Assembly: GCA_002027195.1 (NCBI GenBank)
Contig: MWJO01000074.1
Coordinates: 1-43,169, forward strand
From: Streptomyces sp. GKU 895
GTDB lineage: Bacteria > Actinomycetota > Actinomycetes > Streptomycetales > Streptomycetaceae
DNA: 43,169 nt
Direction of reading: 5' to 3'
A model generated the notes under the pieces. It was not told the DNA's origin, made no database searches, and worked only from the letters and a program-made list of their open reading frames with translations. Positions 10,269 to 17,804 of the stretch are shown here, in pieces. A program made the translations under genes and the position numbers. Numbering within the stretch: the first letter of the stretch is position 1; the number at the start of each line of letters is the position of its first letter.

Positions 10269-11498
10269 GTGCGTCAACGTTCGCTCATCACCATCACCGC
10301 CGCGCTGGCGGCGGGAGCACTCACCCTCACCGCCTGCGGCTCGCGCGACGACGACGGCGGCTCGGACTCCGGTAGCGGCGGCACCAAGGTCGTCATCGGC
10401 GTCGACGCCCCGCTGACGGGTGACCTCTCCGCGCTCGGTCTCGGCATCAAGAACTCCGTCGACCTCGCCGCGAAGACCGCCAACAAGCAGAAGCTCGTCG
10501 ACGGCGTCACCTTCGAGATCAAGGCCCTCGACGACCAGGCCCAGCCCTCCTCGGGCCAGGCCAACGCCTCGACCCTCGTCGCCGACAAGAGCGTCTACGG
10601 TGTCGTCGGCCCCCTGAACTCCTCGGTCGCCGAGTCCATGCAGAAGGTCTTCGACGACGCCAAGCTCGTCGAGATCTCCCCGGCCAACACCGGCCCGGCC
10701 CTCACGCAGGGTGTCGACTGGCAGACCAAGAAGGTCCGCACCTACAAGTCGTACTTCCGCACCGCGACCACGGACGCCATCCAGGGCCCGTTCGCCGCGC
10801 AGTACGTCTACAACGACGCCAAGAAGAAGAAGGTCTTCGTCATCGACGACAAGAAGACCTACGGCGCCGGTCTCGCCGCCACCTTCACGGCCGAGTTCAA
10901 GAAGATCGGCGGCAAGGTCGTCGGCACCGACCACATCGACCCGGACACCAAGGACTTCTCCGCGGTCGCCACCAAGGTCAAGAACTCCGGCGCCGACGTC
11001 GTCTACTACGGCGGCGAGTACCCGCAGGCCGGCCCGCTGAGCAAGCAGATCAAGGCCGCCGGTGCCAAGATCCCGCTCGTCGGCGGTGACGGCATCTACG
11101 ACCCGACCTTCATCGAGCTGGCCGGCGCCAACAGCACCGGTGACCTCGCCACCTCCGTCGGCGCCCCGGTCGAGACCCTCGACTCCGCCAAGCAGTTCGT
11201 CGCCGACTACAAGAAGGCCGGCTACAAGGACGAGTACGCGGCCTACGGCGGTTACTCCTACGACGCCGCCTGGGCGATCATCCTGGCCGTGAAGAAGGTC
11301 GTCGAGGACAACGACGGCAAGCTGCCGTCCGACGCCCGCGCGAAGATCACCGCCGCCGTCCAGAACGTCTCCTTCGACGGTGTGACCGGCAAGGTCTCCT
11401 TCGACGAGTACGGTGACGCCACCAACAAGCAGCTCACCGTGTACGCCGTCGAGAACGGTGCCTGGAAGGCCGTCAAGTCCGGTACCTACACCGGCTGA
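10269..11498 (+). CDS. livK: Branched-chain amino-acid ABC transporter substrate-binding lipoprotein
   Basis: I chose GTG 10269 because GAAAGGA sits 6-8 bases upstream; an in-frame GTG at 10254 has no such site. The 409-residue product begins MRQRSLITITAALAAG and has the lipobox LTAC with the lipidated Cys near residue 23, then an acidic/Gly linker. The mature domain is a type I periplasmic-binding fold of the Leu/Ile/Val family (VVIGVDAPLTGDLSALG, VVGPLNSSVAES, YGAGLAATFTAEFKKIGG, DVVYYGGEYPQAGPL, AAYGGYSYDAAWAII). It would capture branched-chain or related amino acids outside the membrane for LivHMGF. A strong hairpin follows the stop and may hold expression of the membrane genes below that of the binding protein. 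Confidence 0.92.
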   Translation: MRQRSLITITAALAAGALTLTACGSRDDDGGSDSGSGGTKVVIGVDAPLTGDLSALGLGIKNSVDLAAKTANKQKLVDGVTFEIKALDDQAQPSSGQANASTLVADKSVYGVVGPLNSSVAESMQKVFDDAKLVEISPANTGPALTQGVDWQTKKVRTYKSYFRTATTDAIQGPFAAQYVYNDAKKKKVFVIDDKKTYGAGLAATFTAEFKKIGGKVVGTDHIDPDTKDFSAVATKVKNSGADVVYYGGEYPQAGPLSKQIKAAGAKIPLVGGDGIYDPTFIELAGANSTGDLATSVGAPVETLDSAKQFVADYKKAGYKDEYAAYGGYSYDAAWAIILAVKKVVEDNDGKLPSDARAKITAAVQNVSFDGVTGKVSFDEYGDATNKQLTVYAVENGAWKAVKSGTYTG

Positions 11499-11520
11499 CC
11501 CACCCCCACCCGCACCACCT

Positions 11521-11563
11521 GAGCCGCGCGGGGCGCTGTTCCACAGGCGCCCCGCGCGGACTC
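11521..11563 (+). terminator. Strong GC hairpin between livK and livH (attenuator or mRNA stabiliser)
   Basis: A 13-bp perfect stem, CCGCGCGGGGCGC (11524-11536) with its complement at 11547-11559, extended by GAG/CTC with a bulge and closed by a 10-base loop. No T-run follows, so it is better read as a partial terminator or 3'-end stabiliser within the liv operon. Confidence 0.6.
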
Positions 11564-11619
11564 ACATCCGGCCCCGGACGCACATCCGGTCACTTCCGGT
11601 CACATCCGTCGAACATCCG
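11563..11619 (+). repeat. Five phased CACATCCG-type direct repeats before livH
   Basis: Copies start at 11563, 11581, 11591 (CACTTCCGG), 11601 and 11612 (AACATCCG). The last four have a 10-11 bp period, about one helical turn. They lie between the livK hairpin and the livH ribosome-binding site GGAGG (11627-11631). Confidence 0.55.
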
Positions 11620-11638
11620 AAACCTCGGAGGACATGCG

Positions 11639-12570
11639 GTGAACGAACTGCCGCAGCAGCTGGTCAACGGCCTGCTACTAGGAGCAATGTACGGGCTGGT
11701 CGCCATCGGCTACACAATGGTCTATGGCATCGTCCAGCTCATCAACTTCGCCCACGGCGAGATCTTCATGATCGGAGGGTTCGGAGCCCTCACGGTCTAC
11801 CTGTACGTACTGCCCGACGGCACCACCATGTGGGTCGCACTGCCACTGATGCTCGTGGGAGCCGTCATCGCAGCCGTCCTCGTCGCCGTCGGAGCGGAAC
11901 GGTTCGCCTACCGCCCCCTGCGCACCGCCCCACGCCTCGCGCCGCTCATCACCGCCATCGGTCTCTCCCTCGCCCTCCAGCAGGCCGTCTGGGCCTGGTA
12001 CCCCGGCGCCAAGGAGTCCATCAACTTCCCCGAGATCCCGGGCGGACCCTTCGAGATCGGCAGCGTCACCATCCAGACCGGTGACATCTTCCTGTTCATC
12101 GCCGCCCCCGTCAGCATGGCGATCCTCGCCTACTTCGTCATGAAGACCCGCACCGGCCGCGGCATGCAGGCCACCGCACAGGACCCCGACACCGCCAAGC
12201 TCATGGGCATCAACACCGACCGCATCATCGTGGTCGCCTTCGCCCTCGGCGCCCTCTTCGCCGCCGTGGGAGCCGTCGCCTACGGCCTCAAGTACGGCCA
12301 GGTCCAGTTCCGCATGGGCTTCATCCTCGGCCTCAAGGCCTTCACCGCGGCCGTCCTCGGCGGCATCGGCAACATCTACGGCGCCATGCTCGGCGCCTCG
12401 TCCTCGGCCTCGCCGAGACCATGGCCACCGCCTACATCGCCGACGTCCCCGGCTTCGACCTCCTCGGCGGCCAGTCCTGGGCCAACGTCTGGGCCTTCGT
12501 ACTCCTCATCCTCGTACTCCTCGTCAGGCCACAAGGCCTGCTCGGCGAACGCGTCGCGGACAGGGCGTGA
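11639..12570 (+). CDS. livH: Branched-chain amino-acid ABC transporter permease, frameshifted near the end
   Basis: GTG 11639 follows GGAGG at 11627-11631; the ATG at 11634 is immediately closed by a stop. The product is about 310 residues, normal for LivH, with QLVNGLLLGAMYGLVAIGYT, LINFAHGEIFMIGG, LAPLITAIGLSLALQQ and the coupling-loop region GRGMQATAQDPDTAKLMGIN. After GIGNIYGAMLGA one C is missing near 12395-12400. In the corrected frame the protein continues LVLGLAETMATAYIADVPGF and ends LVRPQGLLGERVADRA at 12570. The frame change affects only about the last 60 codons. It is a polytopic inner-membrane protein that pairs with LivM. Confidence 0.88.
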
Positions 12571-12575
12571 CACCG

Positions 12576-14402
12576 ATGACCACACAGACCACCGAAAACA
12601 CCGGCGCCCCCGTCAACAAGGACAGCGCGCCCAAGGGCCTCGTCGGCCTCCCCGAGAACGTCGGCCGCGCCCTCGCCACCATCGGCGGCGCCCTCGCCGT
12701 CGTCTCCACCTTCCTCGCCTGGACCTGGACCTCCGCCTTCCCCGGCGACCTCACCGTCTACGGATACCCCGGCGGCCTCCAGGTCCTCGTCCTCATCGGC
12801 GGCGCCCTCACCACCCTCTTCGGCCTCGCCTCCTACGGCGTCAAGGGCCTGCGCTGGCTCACCCCCGCCGGCGCCGACGGCGCCATCAAGCTCGCCGCCA
12901 CCGGCACCTTCGCCACCACCTGGTACACCGTCATCGCGATCAGCGACGAACTCGGCGGCGTCGTCAACCTCGAACCCGGCGGCTACATCGCCGCGGCCGT
13001 CACCCTCGCCGCCTTCCTCGGCGCGTTCTCCCTGCCCTTCGAACGGCCGGAAGACGAGCCCTACGACGAGGACGAGAGCGTCGGCGAGCGCATCAGCCGC
13101 ATCTGGCGCCACATCGTGGCCCTCCTGAAGTCCGCCGTCTTCACCCCCACCCCGGCCCCGGCCCGCAAGCTCCCCGCCTACGCCGAGATCCTCGTCATCG
13201 TCGCCGCCATGGCCGTCGGCCTGACCGTCTTCACCTACGGCATCGGCACCGAGTACGACGAACTCTTCGTCGGCTTCCTCATCACCGTCGGGTTCCTCTT
13301 CGCCGCCCTCTCCAAGGCCGGGCTCGTGGCCCGGGTCTCGGCGATCACCGGCCGGCACAGCACCATCACCATGTTCGGCGCCTTCATCGCCGCCGCACTC
13401 TTCCCCTTCACCCAGTCCGACGACCAGTACGCGACGATCGGCGTCTACATCCTGATCTTCGCCACCGTCGCCCTCGGCCTGAACATCGTCGTCGGCCTCG
13501 CCGGCCTCCTCGACCTCGGATACGTCGCCTTCCTCGGTGTCGGCGCCTACACCGCGGCCATGGTCTCCGGCTCCCCCTCCTCGCCGTTCGACCTGCACCT
13601 GCCGTTCTGGCTCTCCGCGCTGCTCGGCGCCGCGGTCGCCATGGTCTTCGGCGTCCTCATCGGCGCCCCGACCCTGCGCCTGCGCGGCGACTACCTCGCC
13701 ATCGTGACCCTCGGCTTCGGTGAGATCTTCCGCATCACCGTCCTCAACATGGACGGCACCTCCGGACCCGACATCACCAACGGCTCCAACGGCATCTCCT
13801 CCATCCCGAACCTCGACATCCTCGGATTCGACTTCGGCCTGGAACACACCATCCTCGGCTTCACCATCGGCCGATTCGCCAACTACTTCCTGCTGATGCT
13901 CCTCATCACGCTCATCGTCGTGGTGGTCTTCAAGCGCAGCAGCGACTCCCGCATCGGCCGCGCCTGGATCGCCATCCGAGAGGACGAGACCGCCGCCCTC
14001 GCCATGGGCATCAACGGCTTCCGCGTCAAGCTCATCGCGTTCGCCCTCGGCGCCTCCCTCGCCGGCCTCGCCGGCGCCGTCCAGGCCCACGTCACCTACA
14101 CCGTGACACCCGAGCAGTACCAGTTCGCCCACGTCGTCCCGCCCAACTCGGCCTTCCTCCTCGCGGCGGTCGTCCTCGGCGGCATGGGCACCATCGCCGG
14201 CCCCCTCGTCGGCGCGGCCCTGCTCTACCTCATCCCGGCCAAGCTCCAGTTCCTGGGCGACTACCAGCTCTTCGCCTTCGGCGTCGCGCTCGTCCTGCTG
14301 ATGCGGTTCCGCCCCGAGGGCCTCATCCCCAACCGGCGCCGCCAGCTCGAATTCCACGAAGAGGCCGAAGCCCCCGCAGTCCTCAGCAAGACAGGGGTCT
14401 GA
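12576..14402 (+). CDS. livM: Branched-chain amino-acid ABC transporter permease with long N-terminal membrane extension
   Basis: ATG 12576 is preferred; an in-frame GTG at 12567 overlaps the livH stop as GTGA and is possible. The product is 608 residues, longer than the ~425 of E. coli LivM. The canonical domain begins near residue 288 with YILIFATVALGLNIVVGLAG, followed by LRLRGDYLAIVTLGFGEIFR, the coupling motif GRAWIAIREDETAALAMGIN and LGGMGTIAGPLVGA. The first ~285 residues add several hydrophobic helices and a charged loop (PFERPEDEPYDEDE). It forms the membrane channel with LivH. The livG start lies 3 bases after its stop. Confidence 0.9.
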   Translation: MTTQTTENTGAPVNKDSAPKGLVGLPENVGRALATIGGALAVVSTFLAWTWTSAFPGDLTVYGYPGGLQVLVLIGGALTTLFGLASYGVKGLRWLTPAGADGAIKLAATGTFATTWYTVIAISDELGGVVNLEPGGYIAAAVTLAAFLGAFSLPFERPEDEPYDEDESVGERISRIWRHIVALLKSAVFTPTPAPARKLPAYAEILVIVAAMAVGLTVFTYGIGTEYDELFVGFLITVGFLFAALSKAGLVARVSAITGRHSTITMFGAFIAAALFPFTQSDDQYATIGVYILIFATVALGLNIVVGLAGLLDLGYVAFLGVGAYTAAMVSGSPSSPFDLHLPFWLSALLGAAVAMVFGVLIGAPTLRLRGDYLAIVTLGFGEIFRITVLNMDGTSGPDITNGSNGISSIPNLDILGFDFGLEHTILGFTIGRFANYFLLMLLITLIVVVVFKRSSDSRIGRAWIAIREDETAALAMGINGFRVKLIAFALGASLAGLAGAVQAHVTYTVTPEQYQFAHVVPPNSAFLLAAVVLGGMGTIAGPLVGAALLYLIPAKLQFLGDYQLFAFGVALVLLMRFRPEGLIPNRRRQLEFHEEAEAPAVLSKTGV

Positions 14403-14405
14403 CAC

Positions 14406-15284
14406 ATGACCGACACCACCACCGTCACCGGGACCACCGTCCTCGACGCCCGCGGCGTCACGATGCGCTTCGGCGGCCTCACCGCCGTACGCAACGTCGA
14501 CCTCCAGGTCAACAGCGGCGAGATCGTCGGCCTCATCGGCCCCAACGGCGCCGGCAAGACGACCTTCTTCAACTGCCTGACAGGCCTCTACATCCCCACC
14601 GAGGGCGAAGTCCGCTACAAGGGCGACATCCTGCCGCCCAAGTCCTTCAAGGTCACCGCAGCCGGCATCGCCCGCACCTTCCAGAACATCCGTCTGTTCG
14701 CCAACATGACGGTCCTGGAAAACGTGCTCGTCGGCCGCCACACCCGGACCAAGGAAGGCCTGTGGAGCGCCCTGCTCCGCGGCCCCGGCTTCCACAAGGC
14801 CGAAGCCGCCTCCCGCGAACGCGCCATGGAACTCCTGGAGTTCGTCGGCCTCGCGAACAAGGCCGAACACCTCGCCCGCAACCTCCCCTACGGCGAGCAG
14901 CGCAAGCTGGAGATCGCGCGAGCCCTGGCCAGCGAGCCCGGCCTCCTCCTGCTCGACGAGCCGACGGCCGGCATGAACCCCCAGGAGACCCGCGCCACCG
15001 AGGAACTGGTCTTCGCCATCCGCGACAAGGGCATCGCCGTACTCGTCATCGAGCACGACATGCGCTTCATCTTCAACCTCTGCGACCGCGTCGCCGTCCT
15101 CGTCCAGGGCGAGAAGCTCATCGAGGGCGACAGCGCCACCGTCCAGGGCGACGAACGCGTCATCGCCGCCTACCTCGGTGAGCCCTTCGAAGGCACCCCC
15201 GGCGACGAAGAAGTGGCCGAAGTCGAAGCAGCGGAGGCAGGCACCCCGTCGGACGCCACGCCCGGCAAGGAGAACGACCGATGA
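14406..15284 (+). CDS. livG: Branched-chain amino-acid ABC transporter ATP-binding protein LivG
   Basis: ATG 14406. The 292-residue ATPase has Walker A GPNGAGKTT, the Q-loop region ARTFQNIRLF, a signature at YGEQRKLEIARAL, Walker B LLLLDEPTAGMNP and the switch His in VIEHDMRF. The LivG-type insertion (GLWSALLRGPGF) between Q-loop and signature fits the LivG rather than the LivF branch. The acidic C-terminal tail is longer than usual. It overlaps livF by ATGA, implying coupled translation. Confidence 0.93.
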   Translation: MTDTTTVTGTTVLDARGVTMRFGGLTAVRNVDLQVNSGEIVGLIGPNGAGKTTFFNCLTGLYIPTEGEVRYKGDILPPKSFKVTAAGIARTFQNIRLFANMTVLENVLVGRHTRTKEGLWSALLRGPGFHKAEAASRERAMELLEFVGLANKAEHLARNLPYGEQRKLEIARALASEPGLLLLDEPTAGMNPQETRATEELVFAIRDKGIAVLVIEHDMRFIFNLCDRVAVLVQGEKLIEGDSATVQGDERVIAAYLGEPFEGTPGDEEVAEVEAAEAGTPSDATPGKENDR

Positions 15285-15997
15285 CCGCACTCCTCGAGGT
15301 CGAGGACCTCCGCGTCGCCTACGGCAAGATCGAAGCCGTCAAGGGCATCTCCTTCAAGGTCGAGGCCGGCGAGGTCGTCACCCTCATCGGCACCAACGGC
15401 GCCGGCAAGACGACCACCCTCCGCACCCTGTCCGGCCTCCTCAAGCCGGTCGGCGGCCAGATCAAATTCGGCGGCAAATCGCTGAAGAAGGTCCCCGCCC
15501 ACGACATCGTCTCGCTGGGACTGGCCCACTCCCCCGAGGGCCGGCACATCTTCCCCCGCATGACGATCGAGGACAATCTGCGGCTGGGGGCGTTCCTGAG
15601 GAACGACAAAGCCGGCATCGAGAAGGACATCCAGCGCGCCTACGACCTCTTCCCCATCCTGGGCGAACGCCGTAAGCAGGCCGCGGGCACCCTCTCCGGC
15701 GGCGAGCAGCAGATGCTGGCCATGGGCCGCGCCCTGATGTCCCAGCCGAAGCTGCTGATGCTGGACGAGCCGTCCATGGGTCTGTCGCCGATCATGATGC
15801 AGAAGATCATGGCGACGATCGCCGAGCTGAAGTCCCAGGGCACGACGATCCTCCTCGTCGAACAGAACGCCCAGGCCGCCCTCTCCCTGGCCGACCACGG
15901 CCACGTCATGGAGATCGGCAAGATCGTCCTGTCCGGCTCGGGCCAGGACCTCCTGCACGACGAGTCGGTCCGCAAGGCGTACCTGGGTGAGGACTAG
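15281..15997 (+). CDS. livF: Branched-chain amino-acid ABC transporter ATP-binding protein LivF
   Basis: ATG 15281 overlaps the livG stop. The 238-residue ATPase has Walker A GTNGAGKTT, the LivF-typical GLAHSPEGRHIFPRMTIEDN, signature LSGGEQQMLAMGRAL, Walker B LLMLDEPSMGLSP and switch His-equivalent EQNAQAAL, where LivF proteins have Gln/Asn as here. It is the last gene of the livKHMGF operon and is followed by a strong terminator hairpin. Confidence 0.94.
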   Translation: MTALLEVEDLRVAYGKIEAVKGISFKVEAGEVVTLIGTNGAGKTTTLRTLSGLLKPVGGQIKFGGKSLKKVPAHDIVSLGLAHSPEGRHIFPRMTIEDNLRLGAFLRNDKAGIEKDIQRAYDLFPILGERRKQAAGTLSGGEQQMLAMGRALMSQPKLLMLDEPSMGLSPIMMQKIMATIAELKSQGTTILLVEQNAQAALSLADHGHVMEIGKIVLSGSGQDLLHDESVRKAYLGED

Positions 15998-16018
15998 GTC
16001 CTTTTAGTTGCGCTACGA

Positions 16019-16054
16019 CGAGGCCCGCGCCCCCTGCTGGGGACGCGGGCCTCG
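16019..16054. terminator. Hairpin terminator between livF and the ANTAR regulator
   Basis: CGAGGCCCGCGCCCC (16019-16033) pairs with GGGG-A-CGCGGGCCTCG (16038-16054), with a CTGC-type loop and one bulged A. It lies between two convergent genes and could serve both. T-runs are short (CCTTTTAG precedes it on the plus strand). Confidence 0.7.
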
Positions 16055-16075
16055 CTGTCTGCGCCGTCTCGGGCG

Positions 16076-16732
16076 TCAGCCCTTGGACGCCTTCTTCTCC
16101 TCGGCGTCCTGGATGACCGCCTCGGCGACCTGCTGCATCGACATGCGCCGGTCCATGGACGTCTTCTGGATCCACCGGAACGCGGCGGGCTCGGTCAGCC
16201 CGTACTCGGTCTGGAGGATGGACTTGGCCCGGTCGACCAGCTTGCGCGTCTCCAGGCGGAGCGTGAGGTCGGCGACCTCCTTCTCCAGCTCCTTCAGCTC
16301 GGTGAACCGGGACACGGCCATCTCGATCGCCGGCACGACGTCGCTCTTGCTGAACGGCTTCACGAGGTAAGCCATGGCACCGGCGTCGCGAGCCCTCTCC
16401 ACGAGGTCGCGCTGCGAGAAGGCGGTGAGCATCAGCACGGGCGCGATGCGCTCCTCGGCGATCTTCTCGGCGGCGGAGATGCCGTCCATCTTCGGCATCT
16501 TCACGTCGAGGATGACGAGGTCCGGCTGGTGCTCACGGGCGAGCTCGATGGCCTGCTCACCGTCACCGGCCTCGCCTACGACGCTGTAGCCCTCTTCCTC
16601 CAGCATCTCTTTGAGGTCGAGCCGGATCAGGGCCTCGTCCTCGGCAATGACGACACGGGTCGTCAGCGGAGGCACGTGCGACTTGTCGTCGTCGGGCGCG
16701 TCTACGGGCTGGGGCGACTCGGGGGCGGTCAC
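16076..16732 (-). CDS. pdtaR: ANTAR-domain response regulator (PdtaR-like)
   Basis: GTG 16732 follows GAGGAGC on the minus strand. The 218-residue protein has a receiver domain at about 25-140 (VVIAEDEALIRLDL, phospho-acceptor Asp in DLVILDVKMPKMDG near residue 76, LTAFSQRD, the Lys in YLVKPFSKSD). A coiled linker and a C-terminal ANTAR domain follow (about 150-205, LVDRAKSILQTEYGLTEPAAFRWIQ). ANTAR regulators bind paired RNA hairpins and antiterminate transcription; the mycobacterial orthologue partners the kinase PdtaS. No kinase gene is near. The symbol rests on architecture only. Confidence 0.9.
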   Translation of the reverse strand: MTAPESPQPVDAPDDDKSHVPPLTTRVVIAEDEALIRLDLKEMLEEEGYSVVGEAGDGEQAIELAREHQPDLVILDVKMPKMDGISAAEKIAEERIAPVLMLTAFSQRDLVERARDAGAMAYLVKPFSKSDVVPAIEMAVSRFTELKELEKEVADLTLRLETRKLVDRAKSILQTEYGLTEPAAFRWIQKTSMDRRMSMQQVAEAVIQDAEEKKASKG

Positions 16733-16833
16733 GGGGGCTCCTCGTTCAGGGGCAGGGGTGCTGCTCCCAAGAGCGTACCTAGCTACGGTAAGGTGGACGC
16801 GCAGAGGGTCAGGGGAAACCTTTGATTCTGCGG

Positions 16834-16908
16834 GCCCCGGTAGCCCAATTGGCAGCAGGCAACGGATTCAAAACCCGTACAGTGTCGGTTCGAGTCCGAC
16901 CCGGGGCA
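16834..16908 (+). tRNA. tRNA with CAA anticodon (tRNA-Leu by anticodon), class I variable loop
   Basis: The 75-nt gene folds as a cloverleaf. The acceptor stem is GCCCCGG/CCGGGGC with discriminator A at 16908. The D stem is GCC/GGC with a GG-containing loop, and the T arm is GTCGG-TTCGAGT-CCGAC. The anticodon loop TTCAAAA gives CAA at 16869-16871. The anticodon stem is 4 bp plus an A-C mismatch at the loop end (A16866/C16874). The variable region is only 5 nt (ACAGT), whereas bacterial leucine tRNAs are class II with a long arm. CCA is not encoded. It is divergent from the ANTAR regulator and followed by a clean terminator. Confidence 0.8.
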
Positions 16909-16940
16909 CTTTTCCTTCGATTCGAAGGTAGCCACCAAGA

Positions 16941-16976
16941 AGCGGATGTTCCCGTTCTCGTGAACATCCGCTTTTT
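16941..16976 (+). terminator. Rho-independent terminator after the tRNA
   Basis: A perfect 11-bp stem AGCGGATGTTC (16941-16951) / GAACATCCGCT (16962-16972) with a 10-base loop, followed directly by a run of T. This is the most canonical intrinsic terminator in the window. It isolates the tRNA from the downstream LAGLIDADG gene. Confidence 0.85.
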
Positions 16977-17014
16977 GCTGCGTGTTGTCGCGATCGCTCG
17001 CACACGCTGATCGC

Positions 17015-17794
17015 ATGTACGACATGGGCACACGCAAGCGGGCAATGGCTCTAGTCGCTGAGGGGCGCAGTCTGAGCTCGGTCAGCAGGGAAACAGGCAT
17101 CTCCCGAGCGACACTCCGCAGTTGGCAACGCCGCATCGAGCCCCGACCCCGGCTGGGCCAACACCAACCCTGCCCTCGCTGCGACGAAGCACCGCACCTG
17201 CCAGAGGATCAAGCTGCGTACGCATACCTGCTGGGGCTGTACCTCGGCGACGGATGCATCAGTCCACACCGCCGAGGCGTGTATTACATGCGCATCGTGC
17301 TCGACAAGGCGTGGCCCGGAGTCATCGACGCCTGTGAGAAAGCGCTCCGCGCCGTCCGCCCCAACAACAACGTGTTCCGCGCGAAGCGGCAAGGCTGCTT
17401 CGTGGTGTCGAGCACCAGCAAGCACTGGCCCTGTCTTTTCCCGCAACACGGCCCCGGCAAGAAGCACGATCGGCCGATCATCCTTGAGCCTTGGCAACAG
17501 GCCATCGTGGACGCCCACCCCTGGGAATTCATCCGGGGCCTCATCCACTCCGACGGCTGCCGCATCACCAATTGGACAACTCGCATGATCGCTGGCGAGC
17601 GCAAGCGCTACGAGTACCCCAGATACTTCTTCACCAATGTGTCAGCCGATATCCGAGGGCTCTACACGGACACCCTCGACAGGCTCGGGATCGAGTGGAC
17701 ACAATCCGCGCGCAACGGCAATGCGTTCAACATCTCCATCGCCCGCAAAGCCTCAGTAGCCTTGATGGACACCCACGTGGGCCCCAAGTACTAG
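17015..17794 (+). CDS. HTH-LAGLIDADG protein (putative free-standing homing endonuclease or derived regulator)
   Basis: ATG 17015 gives 259 residues. The N-terminus (about 5-40, ALVAEGRSLSSVSRETGIS, then LRSWQRR) is a resolvase/transposase-like helix-turn-helix. A CPRC pair is at 53-56. Two LAGLIDADG-type motifs follow about 100 residues apart, YLLGLYLGDG (71-80) and FIRGLIHSDG (172-181), each keeping the acidic residue expected at the metal site. A C-terminal half-domain ends with LDRLGIEWTQ and NISIARKASV. No Shine-Dalgarno is visible before either Met 1 or Met 4. Codon use (CTA, ACA, CAA, CGA, AGT) is less GC-biased than in neighbours, suggesting acquisition. It is convergent with pyk (10-base gap). 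It could be a DNA endonuclease or a transcription factor. Confidence 0.75.
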   Translation: MYDMGTRKRAMALVAEGRSLSSVSRETGISRATLRSWQRRIEPRPRLGQHQPCPRCDEAPHLPEDQAAYAYLLGLYLGDGCISPHRRGVYYMRIVLDKAWPGVIDACEKALRAVRPNNNVFRAKRQGCFVVSSTSKHWPCLFPQHGPGKKHDRPIILEPWQQAIVDAHPWEFIRGLIHSDGCRITNWTTRMIAGERKRYEYPRYFFTNVSADIRGLYTDTLDRLGIEWTQSARNGNAFNISIARKASVALMDTHVGPKY

Positions 17795-17804
17795 CAACAA
17801 GCGC

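Noticed and set aside
12432..15290. A 952-codon minus-strand open frame opposite livM and livG
   Set aside because: The product is a low-complexity acidic/Gly string and the sense strand encodes clear transporter genes.
16834..17794. Integrated element using the tRNA as attachment site
   Set aside because: No second copy of the tRNA 3' end, no integrase and no excisionase were seen in the window.
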